Translations under genes and position numbers: made by a program
Notes under the pieces: model-generated
The model's database searches: none
The model's input: the letters and a program-made list of their open reading frames with translations, nothing else
What the model was told of the DNA's origin: nothing
NCBI RefSeq assembly: GCF_900114085.1
Contig: NZ_FORU01000002.1
Span: 62,001 to 126,000, forward strand
DNA length: 64,000 nt
Direction of reading: 5' to 3'
Source: Myroides guanonis
GTDB taxonomy: Bacteria > Bacteroidota > Bacteroidia > Flavobacteriales > Flavobacteriaceae
Shown here: in pieces, positions 15,800 to 26,851 of the stretch
Layout: the number at the start of each line of letters is the position of its first letter
How positions within the stretch are numbered: position 1 is the first letter of the stretch

Positions 15800-17434
15800 C
15801 TATGCAAGCATAGTAACTGGATTTTCTATATAACTTCTCAATGTTTGCAAGAACTGAGCTCCTGTAGCCCCATCAACCGTTCTATGATCGCAAGCCAGTG
15901 TGACAGTCATAGTGTTTCCAACAACAATCTGACCATTCTTAACGACTGGTTTCTCCTCTATAGCACCAACTGAAAGAATTGCTGAGTTAGGCTGATTGAT
16001 GATTGAAGTGAAAGATTGAATTCCAAACATTCCTAAATTCGAAACTGTAAAAGTACTTCCATCCATTTCAGCAGGTTGAAGTTTCTTCGTTTTCGCTTTA
16101 ACTGCCAATTCCTTCACTTTCTCTCCGATTTGAGTTAAACTCATCTGATCAGTAAAAGGTAAAACAGGAACCACTAATCCGTCTTCTACAGCAACAGCAA
16201 CTCCAATATTTACGTGATGATTGATAACTGTAACATCATCTTTCCATTGCGTATTAACTTGTGGATGTTTTTTCAATGCCATTGCACACGCTTTCACAAC
16301 CATATCATTAAATGAAACTTTAGTATCAGGTAACGTATTGATTATTTTTCTAGAAGCCATTGCTTCATCCATTGAAATTTCAATAGTCAAATAATAATGC
16401 GGAGCCGTAAACTTAGATTCAGCTAAACGACGTGCAATTGTTTTACGCATCTGTGAATTCTTCACTTCCTCAATATTAACTTCACCCGCTGGAGCAAATG
16501 TTTTAACAGAAGATACATTTGTATTTGACACAACAGAAGGTACTTTCACAGAAGGAACGTAATTTTCTACATCGCGTTTTACTATTCTTCCATTTTCTCC
16601 GGTTCCACTAACATCAGCCAAATTCACACCTTTATCAGTTGCAATTTTTCTAGCCAATGGTGATACAAATACTCTACCTGTAACTGTGTTTTCAGATACA
16701 GTAACAGTTTGAGGCATTGTCTCGATAACTTTCTCCTGTACTGACTCTTGTTTTCTTTCTACTTGTATTTCTCTTTCCTCCAATGGATTTTTTCCAGCCT
16801 TAACAGACGCTACCAATCCATCTACATTAGTTCCTTCAGGTCCAACAATAGCTAATATACTATCTACTGGAGCCGACTCCCCTTCGTTAATACCAATATA
16901 AAGAAGTGTCCCAGATTGAAAAGACTCAAACTCCATTGTCGCTTTATCAGTTTCAATTTCTGCAAGAATATCCCCTTCCTCAACTTTATCTCCAACCTTT
17001 TTAATCCAAGTAGCAACTGTACCTTCAGTCATAGTATCACTTAAACGTGGCATTGTAACAATCTTCACGTCTTTAGGAATACTAACTTCTTGATTAGAAT
17101 CATTTTTAGCAACAACTTCTACCTCAGATTTCACATCTTCTTTTTCAGAAGACTTCTCAACACTTACTCCATTGATAAGGGCAGAAATATCTTCTCCTTC
17201 ATTTCCAATTATAGCAAGTAATGAATCTACCGGAGCTGCCTCCCCTTCTTCTAATCCGATATATAACAATGTACCCGAATGAAAAGATTCAAATTCCATT
17301 GTCGCTTTATCAGTTTCTATTTCAGCTAAAATGTCGCCTTCAGAAATCTTATCTCCTACTTTTTTAAGCCATGTCGCAACAACACCTTCTGTCATGGTGT
17401 CGCTCAAACGAGGCATTGTAATTACTTCTGCCAT
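15800..17434 (-). CDS. pdhC: Pyruvate dehydrogenase E2, dihydrolipoamide acetyltransferase
   Basis: The E2 core of the pyruvate dehydrogenase complex, which transfers acetyl groups from the lipoyl arm to CoA. Its 544 residues contain two N-terminal lipoyl domains with lipoylated Lys43 and Lys164, both in the identical motif ETDKATMEFES. A linker and the peripheral subunit-binding domain follow (about 255-295, LARKIATDKGVNLADVSGTG). The catalytic domain has His517 and Asp521 in DHRTVDG. The two lipoyl domains are near-duplicates. It lies 8 bp downstream of E1-alpha, so the two are one operon. E1-beta and E3 are not in the window. Confidence 0.96.
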   Translation of the reverse strand: MAEVITMPRLSDTMTEGVVATWLKKVGDKISEGDILAEIETDKATMEFESFHSGTLLYIGLEEGEAAPVDSLLAIIGNEGEDISALINGVSVEKSSEKEDVKSEVEVVAKNDSNQEVSIPKDVKIVTMPRLSDTMTEGTVATWIKKVGDKVEEGDILAEIETDKATMEFESFQSGTLLYIGINEGESAPVDSILAIVGPEGTNVDGLVASVKAGKNPLEEREIQVERKQESVQEKVIETMPQTVTVSENTVTGRVFVSPLARKIATDKGVNLADVSGTGENGRIVKRDVENYVPSVKVPSVVSNTNVSSVKTFAPAGEVNIEEVKNSQMRKTIARRLAESKFTAPHYYLTIEISMDEAMASRKIINTLPDTKVSFNDMVVKACAMALKKHPQVNTQWKDDVTVINHHVNIGVAVAVEDGLVVPVLPFTDQMSLTQIGEKVKELAVKAKTKKLQPAEMDGSTFTVSNLGMFGIQSFTSIINQPNSAILSVGAIEEKPVVKNGQIVVGNTMTVTLACDHRTVDGATGAQFLQTLRSYIENPVTMLA

Positions 17435-17442
17435 AATATCAT

Positions 17443-18441
17443 TTATAATTTATGAGGTAAAAAAGGATAATCTTGTTGGTCATATACCACATCATACATT
17501 ACGCTCAAATCTGGGTACGGAGATTCTTCTGCAAACTTCTCACATTCTAACACCAAATCTTTCACACGCTGATCCATTGCCTGAATTTCCTCTTCTGTTG
17601 CGTAATTATTTTCCTTAATAACATCAAGAACTTGTGTTATAGGGTCAATTTTCTTATACTCTTCTACTTCCTCTTTTGATCTATAAAGTTGTGCATCAGA
17701 CATAGAGTGACCTCTATATCTATATGTTTTCATTTCCAAAAATGTAGGTCCATCACCTCTTCTAGCTCTTTCTATCGCCTCATACATCGCTTCTGCAACC
17801 TTTACAGGATTCATACCATCAACTGGCCCACAAGGCATCTCATACCCTAATCCTAACTTCCAAATATCAGTATGATTTGCAGTACGTTCAACAGAAGTAC
17901 CCATAGCATATCCATTATTCTCAACAATGAATACTACTGGTAATTTCCAATTCATAGCCATATTGAATGCTTCATGCAAAGAACCTTGTCGTGCAGCACC
18001 ATCTCCAAAATAAGTAAGAGTAACCCCACCTGTTTCGAAATATTTATCAGCAAATGCTAAACCAGCACCTACTGGAATCTGTCCTCCAACAATTCCATGT
18101 CCACCATAAAAATTATGCTCCTTTGAAAAAATATGCATTGAACCTCCAAGTCCTTGAGAAGTCCCAGTTGCTTTCCCCATTAACTCAGCCATGATTCTCT
18201 TAGGATCCACACCCAATCCTATCGGTTGAACGTGGTTTCTATAAGCAGTAATCATTTTATCTTTCGATAAATCCATAGCGTGTAAAGCTCCTGCCAACAC
18301 AGCTTCCTGTCCATTGTATAAGTGTAAGAACCCTCTTACCTTTTGTTGTATGTATAAAGCAGCCAGTTTATCCTCAAACTTTCTCCAAAATAGCATATCC
18401 TCATACCATTTTAGATAAACCTCTTTTGTAATTTCTTTCAT
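17443..18441 (-). CDS. pdhA: Pyruvate dehydrogenase E1 component, alpha subunit
   Basis: The thiamine-diphosphate-binding alpha chain of heterotetrameric E1; it decarboxylates pyruvate with the beta chain. At 332 residues it has normal length. The ThDP motif runs from Gly146-Asp-Gly148 to Asn175-Asn176, and the phosphorylation-loop region around YRYRGHSMSDAQ is conserved. The beta-subunit gene is not adjacent; E1-alpha is followed directly by E2. Upstream are two possible -7 boxes (TAGATTTG at 18509-18502 and TATTTTTG at 18525-18518). Confidence 0.96.
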   Translation of the reverse strand: MKEITKEVYLKWYEDMLFWRKFEDKLAALYIQQKVRGFLHLYNGQEAVLAGALHAMDLSKDKMITAYRNHVQPIGLGVDPKRIMAELMGKATGTSQGLGGSMHIFSKEHNFYGGHGIVGGQIPVGAGLAFADKYFETGGVTLTYFGDGAARQGSLHEAFNMAMNWKLPVVFIVENNGYAMGTSVERTANHTDIWKLGLGYEMPCGPVDGMNPVKVAEAMYEAIERARRGDGPTFLEMKTYRYRGHSMSDAQLYRSKEEVEEYKKIDPITQVLDVIKENNYATEEEIQAMDQRVKDLVLECEKFAEESPYPDLSVMYDVVYDQQDYPFLPHKL

Positions 18442-18501
18442 ATGATTTTACTTTACGTCAGTGGAATATCCACTTATAATACAGATTTTATATAATCCAT
18501 C

Positions 18502-18525
18502 CAAATCTATGGAATAGCAAAAATA
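18502..18525 (-). promoter_or_regulatory. Two candidate -7 boxes of the pdhA-pdhC operon
   Basis: TAGATTTG (18509-18502) and TATTTTTG (18525-18518) both match TAnnTTTG on the minus strand, 60-80 nt before the start codon. No matching -33 elements at the usual spacing, so which one is used is open. Confidence 0.4.
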
Positions 18526-18651
18526 GCATATCCCGACTAGACTGGAAAATTTATTTGAATGATTTTAAATTCATCCTCATTTTACACCACTTTATCATCA
18601 CTTTCTAACGTCTAATTCTTCTCTATTTCAGCAAACCATCTTTCTAAAAAC

Positions 18652-18689
18652 AAAACCACCCATAAGATTCGATTTCTATGGATGGTTTT
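18652..18689 (-). terminator. Terminator after the PID-CTERM-type gene
   Basis: A 13-bp stem (18652-18664 with 18677-18689) with a single mismatch and 12-nt loop, flanked by A/T runs, 18 nt after the stop of the small gene at 18708. The remaining gap to pdhA (18442-18651) shows only the pdhA -7 boxes. Confidence 0.75.
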
Positions 18690-18707
18690 ACAATTTTAAA
18701 ATGTCTT

Positions 18708-18953
18708 TTACTCCTTGTTTATATCTTTACTTTTTATTTTAATAGCAAAATAGGCTAGAGTTAATCCACATACAATTAACAAAGGAATATAATCGTCAAT
18801 TGGTGCTGGATCTGGATCGTCATCTCCAGGTGGAACCCCAGGTCCAAAATCATAAGGATGATTATCCCTTTCATCATATTGACCATATACATCTGTAATA
18901 AACAATGACGAAATAGATAAGATAAAGACGAACAACTTAGATGCTTTTTTCAT
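18708..18953 (-). CDS. Small PID-CTERM-type sorting-signal protein
   Basis: An 81-residue protein with a cleavable signal peptide (about 1-24), a short Pro/Asp/Gly-rich linker, the motif Pro51-Ile52-Asp53, one hydrophobic segment (about 55-71) and a basic tail (KIKSKDINK). This three-part C-terminus matches what NCBI annotators call a PID-CTERM protein-sorting domain in Flavobacteriia, analogous to PEP-CTERM signals read by exosortases. The mature part left after removing both signals would be only about 25 residues. It follows the large T9SS protein gene by 19 bp and is probably in the same transcript. No exosortase is in the window. The assignment rests on motif recognition from memory. Confidence 0.65.
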   Translation of the reverse strand: MKKASKLFVFILSISSLFITDVYGQYDERDNHPYDFGPGVPPGDDDPDPAPIDDYIPLLIVCGLTLAYFAIKIKSKDINKE

Positions 18954-18972
18954 AATGAATCTAATTATAATT

Positions 18973-21900
18973 TTATAGTATGATTTTTTTTATCTGAACA
19001 CCAGCATCCTTCAACTCAATTCTAACAAAATATTTACCCTTTGCATAGGTAGAACAGTTAATTTCAAATTCACTTTGCCCTAACACTCCAGAATCATATA
19101 TAACCTTCCCCTGTATATCCAATAATGAAACCCTAGACAATTCCTTGTTTCTAACACCAACTTTTAAATACCGTTCTTTTACATAAAGATAGACTTCATT
19201 ATCCTCACTCGAAAAATCAGCGATTGACAACAAACTATCTTCATAAATTATCTCAAACCTATCGTCAAAAACACCAACCTCGCTATAAAAAGTATAAGCA
19301 TCCTCAGAAATACACACAACCCTTTTCAAGTAATGATCCTTCAAATAAATATCCTGTCCTTCAAAAAAGACCCCATCAGTGTTAAGCAAACTAATAACAT
19401 AGTCACCGGACTGTTTTACTACAAATCGTAGATTTACTTTATCGTTCTTGCTAAAAGGAAAAGATCTTCCTTGAATAAGATATGGGTGTCCATGCAATAA
19501 GGTTGTTAAACCAATTGAATTCTCAGTCAATATAGAAGCATCATACAATCTATCAACCCCATCAGTTCCTCCTTCTACATAACCTATCAAGACCTGTGAA
19601 AAAGATTGATTCTTTATATCTTTAAACCCCAACCAATATCTATCCAAACCATTCGTGTTGACCACTAAACTCGAATCAACTTTATTAGAAATCCTCATGT
19701 CATTTGTAAACAAAATATCATTTGCAATATTTGCTTTTACAACAAACCCTTCGGAAGTGTTTAAAAATGATGTGGGTACAAAAGAACTATTGTCGGCAGA
19801 TACTGCGCCAAGCTTATTGTAAACAGCATAATTACTACCCTTATACTCACCCTTAATTTCATCAAAATCATTAGCATTCACATAAATATAAGCCGAAGCA
19901 TCAATATGCTTATTTTCTTCGAAAAAGGCATCCAGATCAATTAATGAAGGATAAGGATTTCCTATTAAATTAAATCCTAATCCAGAACTACTAATAGTCA
20001 CTTTTACTTCATCATTATTCAGAGGTCCTTTGAAAACACCTTTGAAAATCTGGGGTATAACAGTAAAATCATTTGGCGTACGTATACCATAAGCTCTTCC
20101 GACTTCAAAAGAACTAATTGAATCTATTCCTCCGTTAACAAATGAGTTAGAGAAAGTATCATAATTGTAAAATCGATTGTGCAAGGTTCTGCTTGAAAAG
20201 GAATGCAAATTCTGTCCATTTACAGGAGCAGAAAAGACCATATAATCTAACCTCTTTAAAGGGACAGTTTCAATTTCCACCTTAACATTTCCAGAGTTCA
20301 CTGCACCCTTCTCTTGCAAAACATTCGATCCATTAGAAAAAACAATAACCCCATTATTAGTAATATCCCCCACTATCAACTCGTCATTTGAATTCAAAAC
20401 AAACTCTATACCTGACTCAACTTCAAGCGAATGCACTTCCAGATCCCCTTGCGATTTAAAATCACCTTTAATTAAAGCAATTGCATTTCTATTAGGTTTA
20501 CCATTGGACCAACTAATCCCATCCCAAATTGTTTTTCCAACACTCCCATGATAGCAAGTCCACTCGATATCATCTACAATTACTTGCATAGACTTTACAT
20601 TTCTTAACTCAATCACAATATCTCCAGAAATATTAATACTATCTACAGTAAACAGATGCTCACTATAATCATCAAATGGTATAGACATCCCCTTTGACTC
20701 ACCATTAATAAAAAGTTCTACTTGACGATTGCCCGAACCAGTAAACCCTTTATACAATTTAGCAGAAAAACTTCCTATACCAGTAGAAATCTTACTAGAA
20801 TACACCCTACTCTCATCTCCTAATCTACGTAGCATTATAGCACTTCCATCAATTCCTGATCCATTTACATCTGAATTTTCATTACGACACTCTACATAAT
20901 TCCATACCACATTATTATTACCAATAAATGTTCCATCAGAATAACTTGAAGGCAGAGATATACCAACAAAATCTTCAACACCACAATCTGGAGTATCTTG
21001 TAGAACAACCAATAATAACTCTTCTTTTAATTCTTTATAATATTGATTTCCCTTTTGAGAGGCTATGATTTTCGTAACACCAATTCCTTTCACTTGTAGA
21101 ATATTAGCATTTACATTTGCAATAGTCGTATCTAATACACTATAAGAAATCTTTAAATTAGCATTAGTCTTCTCAAATAAGCTATAAACGGTTTGATTTA
21201 TATCCAAAACAACATCCTCCGTATTAATCAAAGATTGGTCAGCCTTATCAATAATAATACTAATAGACTTAGCCACACTATTGCCTAAAGCATTTGATGC
21301 AACAACATTAATCGGAAAGACTCCAGTCTCTATAGGTGTGCCCGAAAAAGTTCCCATTGAAAAGGAAACTCCTGTTGGAATAGGCCCAACAACATTAAAA
21401 CTAGTAGGAGAATTTGAAACAGTAATTACCTCACTCATAAAAGATCCGTAAACACCGTCAACTTGAGTAGTTATAATCTCAGGAACAGATGTAACTGCAT
21501 CAGAAACTATTTTAATTGAATCGATAAAAAAACGAGAATTATTTGACGCCTCTCCTCTAAATACAATCTGACTAAGTGGAGTACCTCCAATTATCGATAT
21601 AGAATAGCTAGAGAAACCACCCTTAGTTAATAAAACCGAAGAAGCAGATAATATCCCTCCACCAATAATATCTAACTGTATAGACGTTTTCTCGGTGATA
21701 GCATTCCAAGCACCGGCACTAAAAGTCAAGACAGCATCTCCATTTAGTCCTGTAAGAAACGGCGTAGTCAATTCCCCTTTCTGGGTGGTCGTTCCCAATT
21801 TCAAACACTCAAATCCTTTAAATCCTTTTAGAATTGTCCATGAACCTAAAGAACTCATTGGGCTTCCCGCAATACTACCTGACCAATTAGCATCATTTCC

Positions 21901-22014
21901 GCCAGAGCCTAAAACCGAATCAAAATTTTCTTCTAAAATTACAGATTGAGAAAAAGCGGAACCACAATAAAAAATCATCAAGAAACCTAGTAAAAACCTT
22001 CGAAATAACCTCAT
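18973..22014 (-). CDS. Large T9SS-secreted adhesin-like protein
   Basis: A 1013-residue exported protein starting at the ATG at 22014 (the longer frame uses TTG). Visible parts: a signal peptide (about 1-22), an N-terminal jelly-roll-like region (to about 170), a putative Ig/cadherin-like region with the PTGVSF...FSGTPIETG pattern (about 175-255), an Ig-like segment (about 260-335), a central region of beta-helix or jelly-roll character, and a type-A T9SS C-terminal sorting domain over the last ~75 residues (VSLLDIQGKVIYDSG...KGKYFVRIE). It should be secreted through T9SS and attached to the surface. No catalytic motif is seen, so adhesin or structural role is inferred. The PID-CTERM-type gene follows closely. 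Confidence 0.8.
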   Translation of the reverse strand: MRLFRRFLLGFLMIFYCGSAFSQSVILEENFDSVLGSGGNDANWSGSIAGSPMSSLGSWTILKGFKGFECLKLGTTTQKGELTTPFLTGLNGDAVLTFSAGAWNAITEKTSIQLDIIGGGILSASSVLLTKGGFSSYSISIIGGTPLSQIVFRGEASNNSRFFIDSIKIVSDAVTSVPEIITTQVDGVYGSFMSEVITVSNSPTSFNVVGPIPTGVSFSMGTFSGTPIETGVFPINVVASNALGNSVAKSISIIIDKADQSLINTEDVVLDINQTVYSLFEKTNANLKISYSVLDTTIANVNANILQVKGIGVTKIIASQKGNQYYKELKEELLLVVLQDTPDCGVEDFVGISLPSSYSDGTFIGNNNVVWNYVECRNENSDVNGSGIDGSAIMLRRLGDESRVYSSKISTGIGSFSAKLYKGFTGSGNRQVELFINGESKGMSIPFDDYSEHLFTVDSINISGDIVIELRNVKSMQVIVDDIEWTCYHGSVGKTIWDGISWSNGKPNRNAIALIKGDFKSQGDLEVHSLEVESGIEFVLNSNDELIVGDITNNGVIVFSNGSNVLQEKGAVNSGNVKVEIETVPLKRLDYMVFSAPVNGQNLHSFSSRTLHNRFYNYDTFSNSFVNGGIDSISSFEVGRAYGIRTPNDFTVIPQIFKGVFKGPLNNDEVKVTISSSGLGFNLIGNPYPSLIDLDAFFEENKHIDASAYIYVNANDFDEIKGEYKGSNYAVYNKLGAVSADNSSFVPTSFLNTSEGFVVKANIANDILFTNDMRISNKVDSSLVVNTNGLDRYWLGFKDIKNQSFSQVLIGYVEGGTDGVDRLYDASILTENSIGLTTLLHGHPYLIQGRSFPFSKNDKVNLRFVVKQSGDYVISLLNTDGVFFEGQDIYLKDHYLKRVVCISEDAYTFYSEVGVFDDRFEIIYEDSLLSIADFSSEDNEVYLYVKERYLKVGVRNKELSRVSLLDIQGKVIYDSGVLGQSEFEINCSTYAKGKYFVRIELKDAGVQIKKIIL

Positions 22015-22122
22015 AATAATTAAATTTAACAATAGTTATATTAAATTTAAATAAATTATTTTAATCCTCAAAAAATGATTAAAGCTTATTTTTCAAAAAA
22101 CACCAAACTATGTTAAATAAAA

Positions 22123-22150
22123 AAAGCCCTTGTCGTATGACAAGGGCTTT
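22123..22150 (-). terminator. Terminator of the secE-rpoBC-DUF3467 operon
   Basis: A perfect 12-bp stem (22123-22134 with 22139-22150), 4-nt loop, A/T-flanked, just after the DUF3467 gene. Confidence 0.9.
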
Positions 22151-22171
22151 AAATATTTCGAAACTTATAAT

Positions 22172-22480
22172 TTAAGCTTGGCCAGTAGGTCCAAAATTCA
22201 TTGGAATATTCGGATTATCAGAATCTGAAATCTCACCATTAGTTGCTTCAAACCTTCCTATATTATCCTCTAGCGCTCTTAATAAACGCTTTGCATGTTG
22301 AGGAGTCAATATTATTCTTGATTTAACACGAGCTTTTGGAACACCAGGCATGATATTCACAAAATCAACCACAAACTCAGTATCAGAATGATTAATTATA
22401 GCAAGATTAGAATAAGTTCCTTCTGCTATTTTCTCATCTAATTCAATATTAAATGGATTTTGATCTTTATCATTATTCAT
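22172..22480 (-). CDS. DUF3467 family protein downstream of rpoC
   Basis: A 102-residue cytosolic protein of family DUF3467, recognised from the central block LAIINHSDTEFVVDFVNIMPG and RIILTPQHAKRLLRALEDNI. It is acidic, with a flexible Asn/Gly/Pro-rich tail. Its function is unknown. The start codon is 3 nt after the rpoC stop and a terminator follows, so it is the last gene of the RNA polymerase operon. That placement suggests a role in transcription or a need for matched dosage, but this is inference. Confidence 0.85.
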   Translation of the reverse strand: MNNDKDQNPFNIELDEKIAEGTYSNLAIINHSDTEFVVDFVNIMPGVPKARVKSRIILTPQHAKRLLRALEDNIGRFEATNGEISDSDNPNIPMNFGPTGQA

Positions 22481-22483
22481 AAC

Positions 22484-25400
22484 TTAGAAATTTAAATCAG
22501 TATCTAAAGAATCATTTTCACCTTCCGAAGCTGTTCCAACTATGATTGATTCATATTCTCTCATACCCGTTCCAGCAGGAATTCTATGTCCAACAATAAC
22601 GTTCTCTTTCAAGCCCATTAATGTATCAATCTTACCAGCTACTGCTGCCTCATTTAACACTTTCGTAGTCTCCTGGAACGAAGCCGCAGAAATAAACGAT
22701 TTAGTTTGTAACGAAGCTCTAGTAATACCTTGAAGAACTGGAGTACCAGTCGCTGGCATTACATCCCTAGCAACAACCATGTTTTTATCTTCACGTTTCA
22801 ATAAAGAATTCTCATCTCTAAGTTCACGAGTAGAAACAATTTGACCTTCTTTCAAATTATCAGATTCCCCTGCATCTTCAACAACTTTCATACCGTATAA
22901 TTTATCATTATCAGCGATAAAGTCACTAGCATGAACCAATTGATCCTCTAAGAATAAAGTATCTCCCGGATCCTGAATTCTAACTTTACGCATCATCTGA
23001 CGAATTACAACCTCAAAGTGTTTATCATTAATCTTCACACCTTGTAGACGGTAAACCTCTTGAATCTCATTAACTAAATATTGCTGAACTGCTGAAGGTC
23101 CTTGAATTCTAAGAATATCATCTGGTGTAATTGCACCATCAGAAAGAGAAACACCCGCTTTAACAAAGTCATTCTCCTGTACTAGAATCTGATTAGATAA
23201 TTTCACAAGATACTTACGAACATCTCCAGTTTTTGATTCAACAACAATCTCGCGGTTACCTCTCTTAATCTTACCAAAAGATACAACACCATCAATCTCA
23301 GAAACTACACCAGGATTTGAAGGATTACGAGCTTCTAACAACTCAGTAATTCTTGGTAAACCTCCAGTAATATCCCCAGCTTTAGATGAATGACGTGGAA
23401 TCTTAACTAAAACTTTACCAGCTTTAATTTTTTCTCCATTATCAACCATTAAATGCGAACCTACTGGTAAGTTATAAGATCTTATTAACTCACCATCCTT
23501 ACCATAAATTAATAAAGTAGGGATTAATTTTTTATTTCTAGATTCCGTAATAACTTTCTCTTGGAAACCTGTTTGCTCATCAATCTCAACCATAAAGGTT
23601 TGACCTTGGTCAATATCTTCATAAGCAATCTTACCAGTAAACTCAGAGATAATTACACCGTTATACGGGTCCCACTTACAAACCACATCACCTTCATTTA
23701 CAGTATCTCCATCTTTGAAATAGATAGTAGAACCATAAGGAATATTATTCGTTGTAAGTAAAATACCGGTATTAACATCAAACAATTTCGCTTCCGTAGA
23801 ACGTGAAATTACAATATCAATTTTGTTACCATCCGTATCTTCACCTTGAACAGTTTTAAGATCTTCCATTTCTAAACGACCTTTGAAACGTGTACTAATA
23901 GTAGAGATTTCAGAAATATTACCAGCAGTACCCCCAACGTGGAACGTTCTCAATGTTAACTGAGTACCTGGTTCTCCAATTGATTGTGCAGCAACAACAC
24001 CAACAGCTTCACCTTTCTGAGCCATACGACCAGTAGCAAGGTTTCTACCGTAACACTGAGCACAGATACCTGTCTTAGCTTCACATGTTAATGGTGATCT
24101 TACTTCAATTGTCTCTATAGGAGCAGCGTTAATAGCTTTAGAAATACTTTCTGTTACCTCTTTTCCAGAATGAATAATTACTTCAGAATTCAACGGGTTA
24201 ACGATATCATTCAGAACAACACGTCCTAGAACACGCTCTCCTAATGATTCAACAACCTCGTCATTTTTCTTCAATGCACCAACTTCAACACCTCTCAAAG
24301 TACCACAGTCAACTGTATTAACAATTACATCCTGTGCTACGTCATGAAGACGACGTGTTAAATATCCAGCATCGGCAGTTTTCAATGCCGTATCCGCAAG
24401 TCCCTTACGAGCACCATGCGTTGAAATGAAATACTCTAGAATCGAAAGACCTTCTTTAAAGTTAGAAAGAATTGGGTTTTCAATAATTTCACCACCACCA
24501 GCAGTAGATTTTTTAGGCTTAGCCATCAAACCACGCATACCAGTTAACTGACGAATCTGTTCTTTCGACCCCCTCGCTCCAGAGTCCAACATCATATATA
24601 CTGAGTTGAATCCTTGTTTATCCTCACGAATATTTTTCATTGCCAACTCAGTCAACAAAGCATTTGTAGAAGTCCAAACATCGATCACTTGATTATAGCG
24701 TTCGTTGTTTGTAATCAATCCCATGTTGTAGTTAGCAGTAATATGATCAACTTGTCCATTAGCATCATCAATCAACTCTTGCTTGCGCTCAGGAATCATA
24801 ATATCTCCTAAACTGAATGATAATCCCCCACGGAATGCATAACCATATCCCATGTTTTTCATATCATCTAAGAACTCAGCAGTAGTAGGTACATCTGTTA
24901 AATTCAGAATCGTTCCAATAATATCACGCAAAGACTTCTTAGTTAAAACCTCATTAATAAAACCGGCCTTTTCAGGAACAACTTCATTAAACAAGATTCT
25001 TCCAGCAGTAGTTTCAATAATTTTATTTACTAATACACCATCTTGGTTGAATACTTTTGCACGAACCTTAACACCAGCATTCAATTCTACTTTACCATCA
25101 TTGATGGCAATATTAACCTCTTCAGCTGAATAGAACGTTAAACCTTCACCTAATACGATCTCCTCTGGAGTTGATTTCTTAAGTTTTGTCATATAGTATA
25201 ACCCCAAAACCATATCCTGAGAAGGTACTGTAATTGGAGCACCATTAGCAGGGTTTAAGATATTATGAGAAGCCAACATTAACAATTGAGATTCTAAAAT
25301 AGCCTCAGGTCCTAAAGGTAAGTGAACAGCCATCTGGTCACCATCGAAATCCGCGTTAAAAGCGGTACAAACCAATGGATGCAGTTGAATAGCTTTTCCT

Positions 25401-26779
25401 TCAATTAACTTAGGCTGAAATGCTTGAATACCAAGTCTGTGAAGAGTTGGAGCACGGTTTAATAAAACCGGGTGTCCTTTAATCACATTCTCTAGAATAT
25501 CCCAAACAACAGGTTCTTTCTTATCTATAATTTTCTTTGCAGATTTCACCGTCTTAACAATACCTCTTTCTATCAATTTACGGATAACAAAAGGTTTGTA
25601 TAATTCAGCTGCCATATCTTTAGGCAATCCACATTCGAATAATTTTAATTCTGGTCCAACAACAATAACCGAACGAGCAGAATAATCCACACGTTTACCT
25701 AATAAGTTTTGACGGAAACGACCTTGCTTACCTTTCAATGAATCTGAAAGTGATTTCAAAGGACGGTTAGATTCCGTTTTAACTGCAGAAGATTTTCTAG
25801 TATTGTCAAACAATGAGTCTACTGACTCTTGAAGCATACGCTTCTCGTTACGTAAAATCACCTCTGGAGCTTTAATCTCCATCAATCTTTTCAAACGATT
25901 GTTTCTGATGATTACACGACGATACAAATCATTTAAATCTGAAGTAGCGAAACGACCTCCATCCAATGGCACCAATGGACGTAACTCTGGTGGTATAACC
26001 GGAATTACTTTCATAATCATCCACTCAGGTCTATTTTCTCTATTCTTATTTGATTCACGGAAAGCTTCAACAACTTGAAGACGTTTTAAAGCCTCTGTTT
26101 TTCTTTGCTTAGATGTTTCATTATTAGCAGCGTGACGCAATGTATACGACAACTGATCTAAATCAGTACTAGCCAATAAATCCATAATACATTCAGCTCC
26201 CATTTTGGCAACGAATTTATTAGGATCAGTATCATCTAAGAATTGATTTTCCATTGGAAGTGTATCACATATATTTAGATACTCCTCTTCTGTTAAGAAA
26301 TCCAAACGTTTTAATGATTCACCATCAACGTTCTTAGCTATACCAGCTTGGATAACAACATAACGCTCATAATAAATAATCATGTCTAGCTTCTTTGAAG
26401 GAAGCCCAAGAACATAACCAATTTTATTTGGAAGCGAACGGAAATACCATATATGTGCAATTGGAACCACCAAATTGATGTGTCCAACTCTATCTCTACG
26501 TACTTTTTTCTCAGTAACCTCTACACCACAACGGTCACAAACAATTCCTTTATAACGGATTCTTTTATATTTTCCACAAGCACATTCATAATCCTTAACA
26601 GGACCAAAAATACGTTCACAGAAAAGACCATCACGCTCAGGTTTATGAGTACGATAATTTATGGTTTCAGGTTTTAAAACCTCTCCTCTAGATTCTGCAA
26701 GAATTGCTTCAGGAGAAGATAAACCTATTGAGATTTTATTAAACCTTTTAACGGTATTTTTCTCTTTATTTTTATTCAT
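22484..26779 (-). CDS. rpoC: RNA polymerase subunit beta'
   Basis: The catalytic beta' subunit, 1431 residues. The N-terminal zinc ribbon ([20 protein letters not shown]) lies near residues 61-84. The Mg-binding NADFDGD motif is near residue 475. The second zinc site is near residues 800-900 (CGTLRGVEV and [13 protein letters not shown]), followed by the trigger loop. Length and order are normal. It is separated from rpoB by 72 bp containing a hairpin. Confidence 0.99.
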   Translation of the reverse strand: MNKNKEKNTVKRFNKISIGLSSPEAILAESRGEVLKPETINYRTHKPERDGLFCERIFGPVKDYECACGKYKRIRYKGIVCDRCGVEVTEKKVRRDRVGHINLVVPIAHIWYFRSLPNKIGYVLGLPSKKLDMIIYYERYVVIQAGIAKNVDGESLKRLDFLTEEEYLNICDTLPMENQFLDDTDPNKFVAKMGAECIMDLLASTDLDQLSYTLRHAANNETSKQRKTEALKRLQVVEAFRESNKNRENRPEWMIMKVIPVIPPELRPLVPLDGGRFATSDLNDLYRRVIIRNNRLKRLMEIKAPEVILRNEKRMLQESVDSLFDNTRKSSAVKTESNRPLKSLSDSLKGKQGRFRQNLLGKRVDYSARSVIVVGPELKLFECGLPKDMAAELYKPFVIRKLIERGIVKTVKSAKKIIDKKEPVVWDILENVIKGHPVLLNRAPTLHRLGIQAFQPKLIEGKAIQLHPLVCTAFNADFDGDQMAVHLPLGPEAILESQLLMLASHNILNPANGAPITVPSQDMVLGLYYMTKLKKSTPEEIVLGEGLTFYSAEEVNIAINDGKVELNAGVKVRAKVFNQDGVLVNKIIETTAGRILFNEVVPEKAGFINEVLTKKSLRDIIGTILNLTDVPTTAEFLDDMKNMGYGYAFRGGLSFSLGDIMIPERKQELIDDANGQVDHITANYNMGLITNNERYNQVIDVWTSTNALLTELAMKNIREDKQGFNSVYMMLDSGARGSKEQIRQLTGMRGLMAKPKKSTAGGGEIIENPILSNFKEGLSILEYFISTHGARKGLADTALKTADAGYLTRRLHDVAQDVIVNTVDCGTLRGVEVGALKKNDEVVESLGERVLGRVVLNDIVNPLNSEVIIHSGKEVTESISKAINAAPIETIEVRSPLTCEAKTGICAQCYGRNLATGRMAQKGEAVGVVAAQSIGEPGTQLTLRTFHVGGTAGNISEISTISTRFKGRLEMEDLKTVQGEDTDGNKIDIVISRSTEAKLFDVNTGILLTTNNIPYGSTIYFKDGDTVNEGDVVCKWDPYNGVIISEFTGKIAYEDIDQGQTFMVEIDEQTGFQEKVITESRNKKLIPTLLIYGKDGELIRSYNLPVGSHLMVDNGEKIKAGKVLVKIPRHSSKAGDITGGLPRITELLEARNPSNPGVVSEIDGVVSFGKIKRGNREIVVESKTGDVRKYLVKLSNQILVQENDFVKAGVSLSDGAITPDDILRIQGPSAVQQYLVNEIQEVYRLQGVKINDKHFEVVIRQMMRKVRIQDPGDTLFLEDQLVHASDFIADNDKLYGMKVVEDAGESDNLKEGQIVSTRELRDENSLLKREDKNMVVARDVMPATGTPVLQGITRASLQTKSFISAASFQETTKVLNEAAVAGKIDTLMGLKENVIVGHRIPAGTGMREYESIIVGTASEGENDSLDTDLNF

Positions 26780-26810
26780 GGTAAACTTACTTGTTAAAGT
26801 GTATGATAAA

Positions 26811-26840
26811 GAGTGAGTAGTTTAAAAAAACCACTCACTC
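26811..26840 (-). other. Intercistronic hairpin between rpoB and rpoC
   Basis: A stem of 8 bp plus 3 bp around one mismatch (26811-26822 with 26829-26840) and an A-rich loop. There is no T-run after the 3' arm on the minus strand beyond a few bases, so it looks more like an RNA processing or stabilising hairpin than a terminator. Confidence 0.5.
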
Positions 26841-26851
26841 CAAATCTTAGT

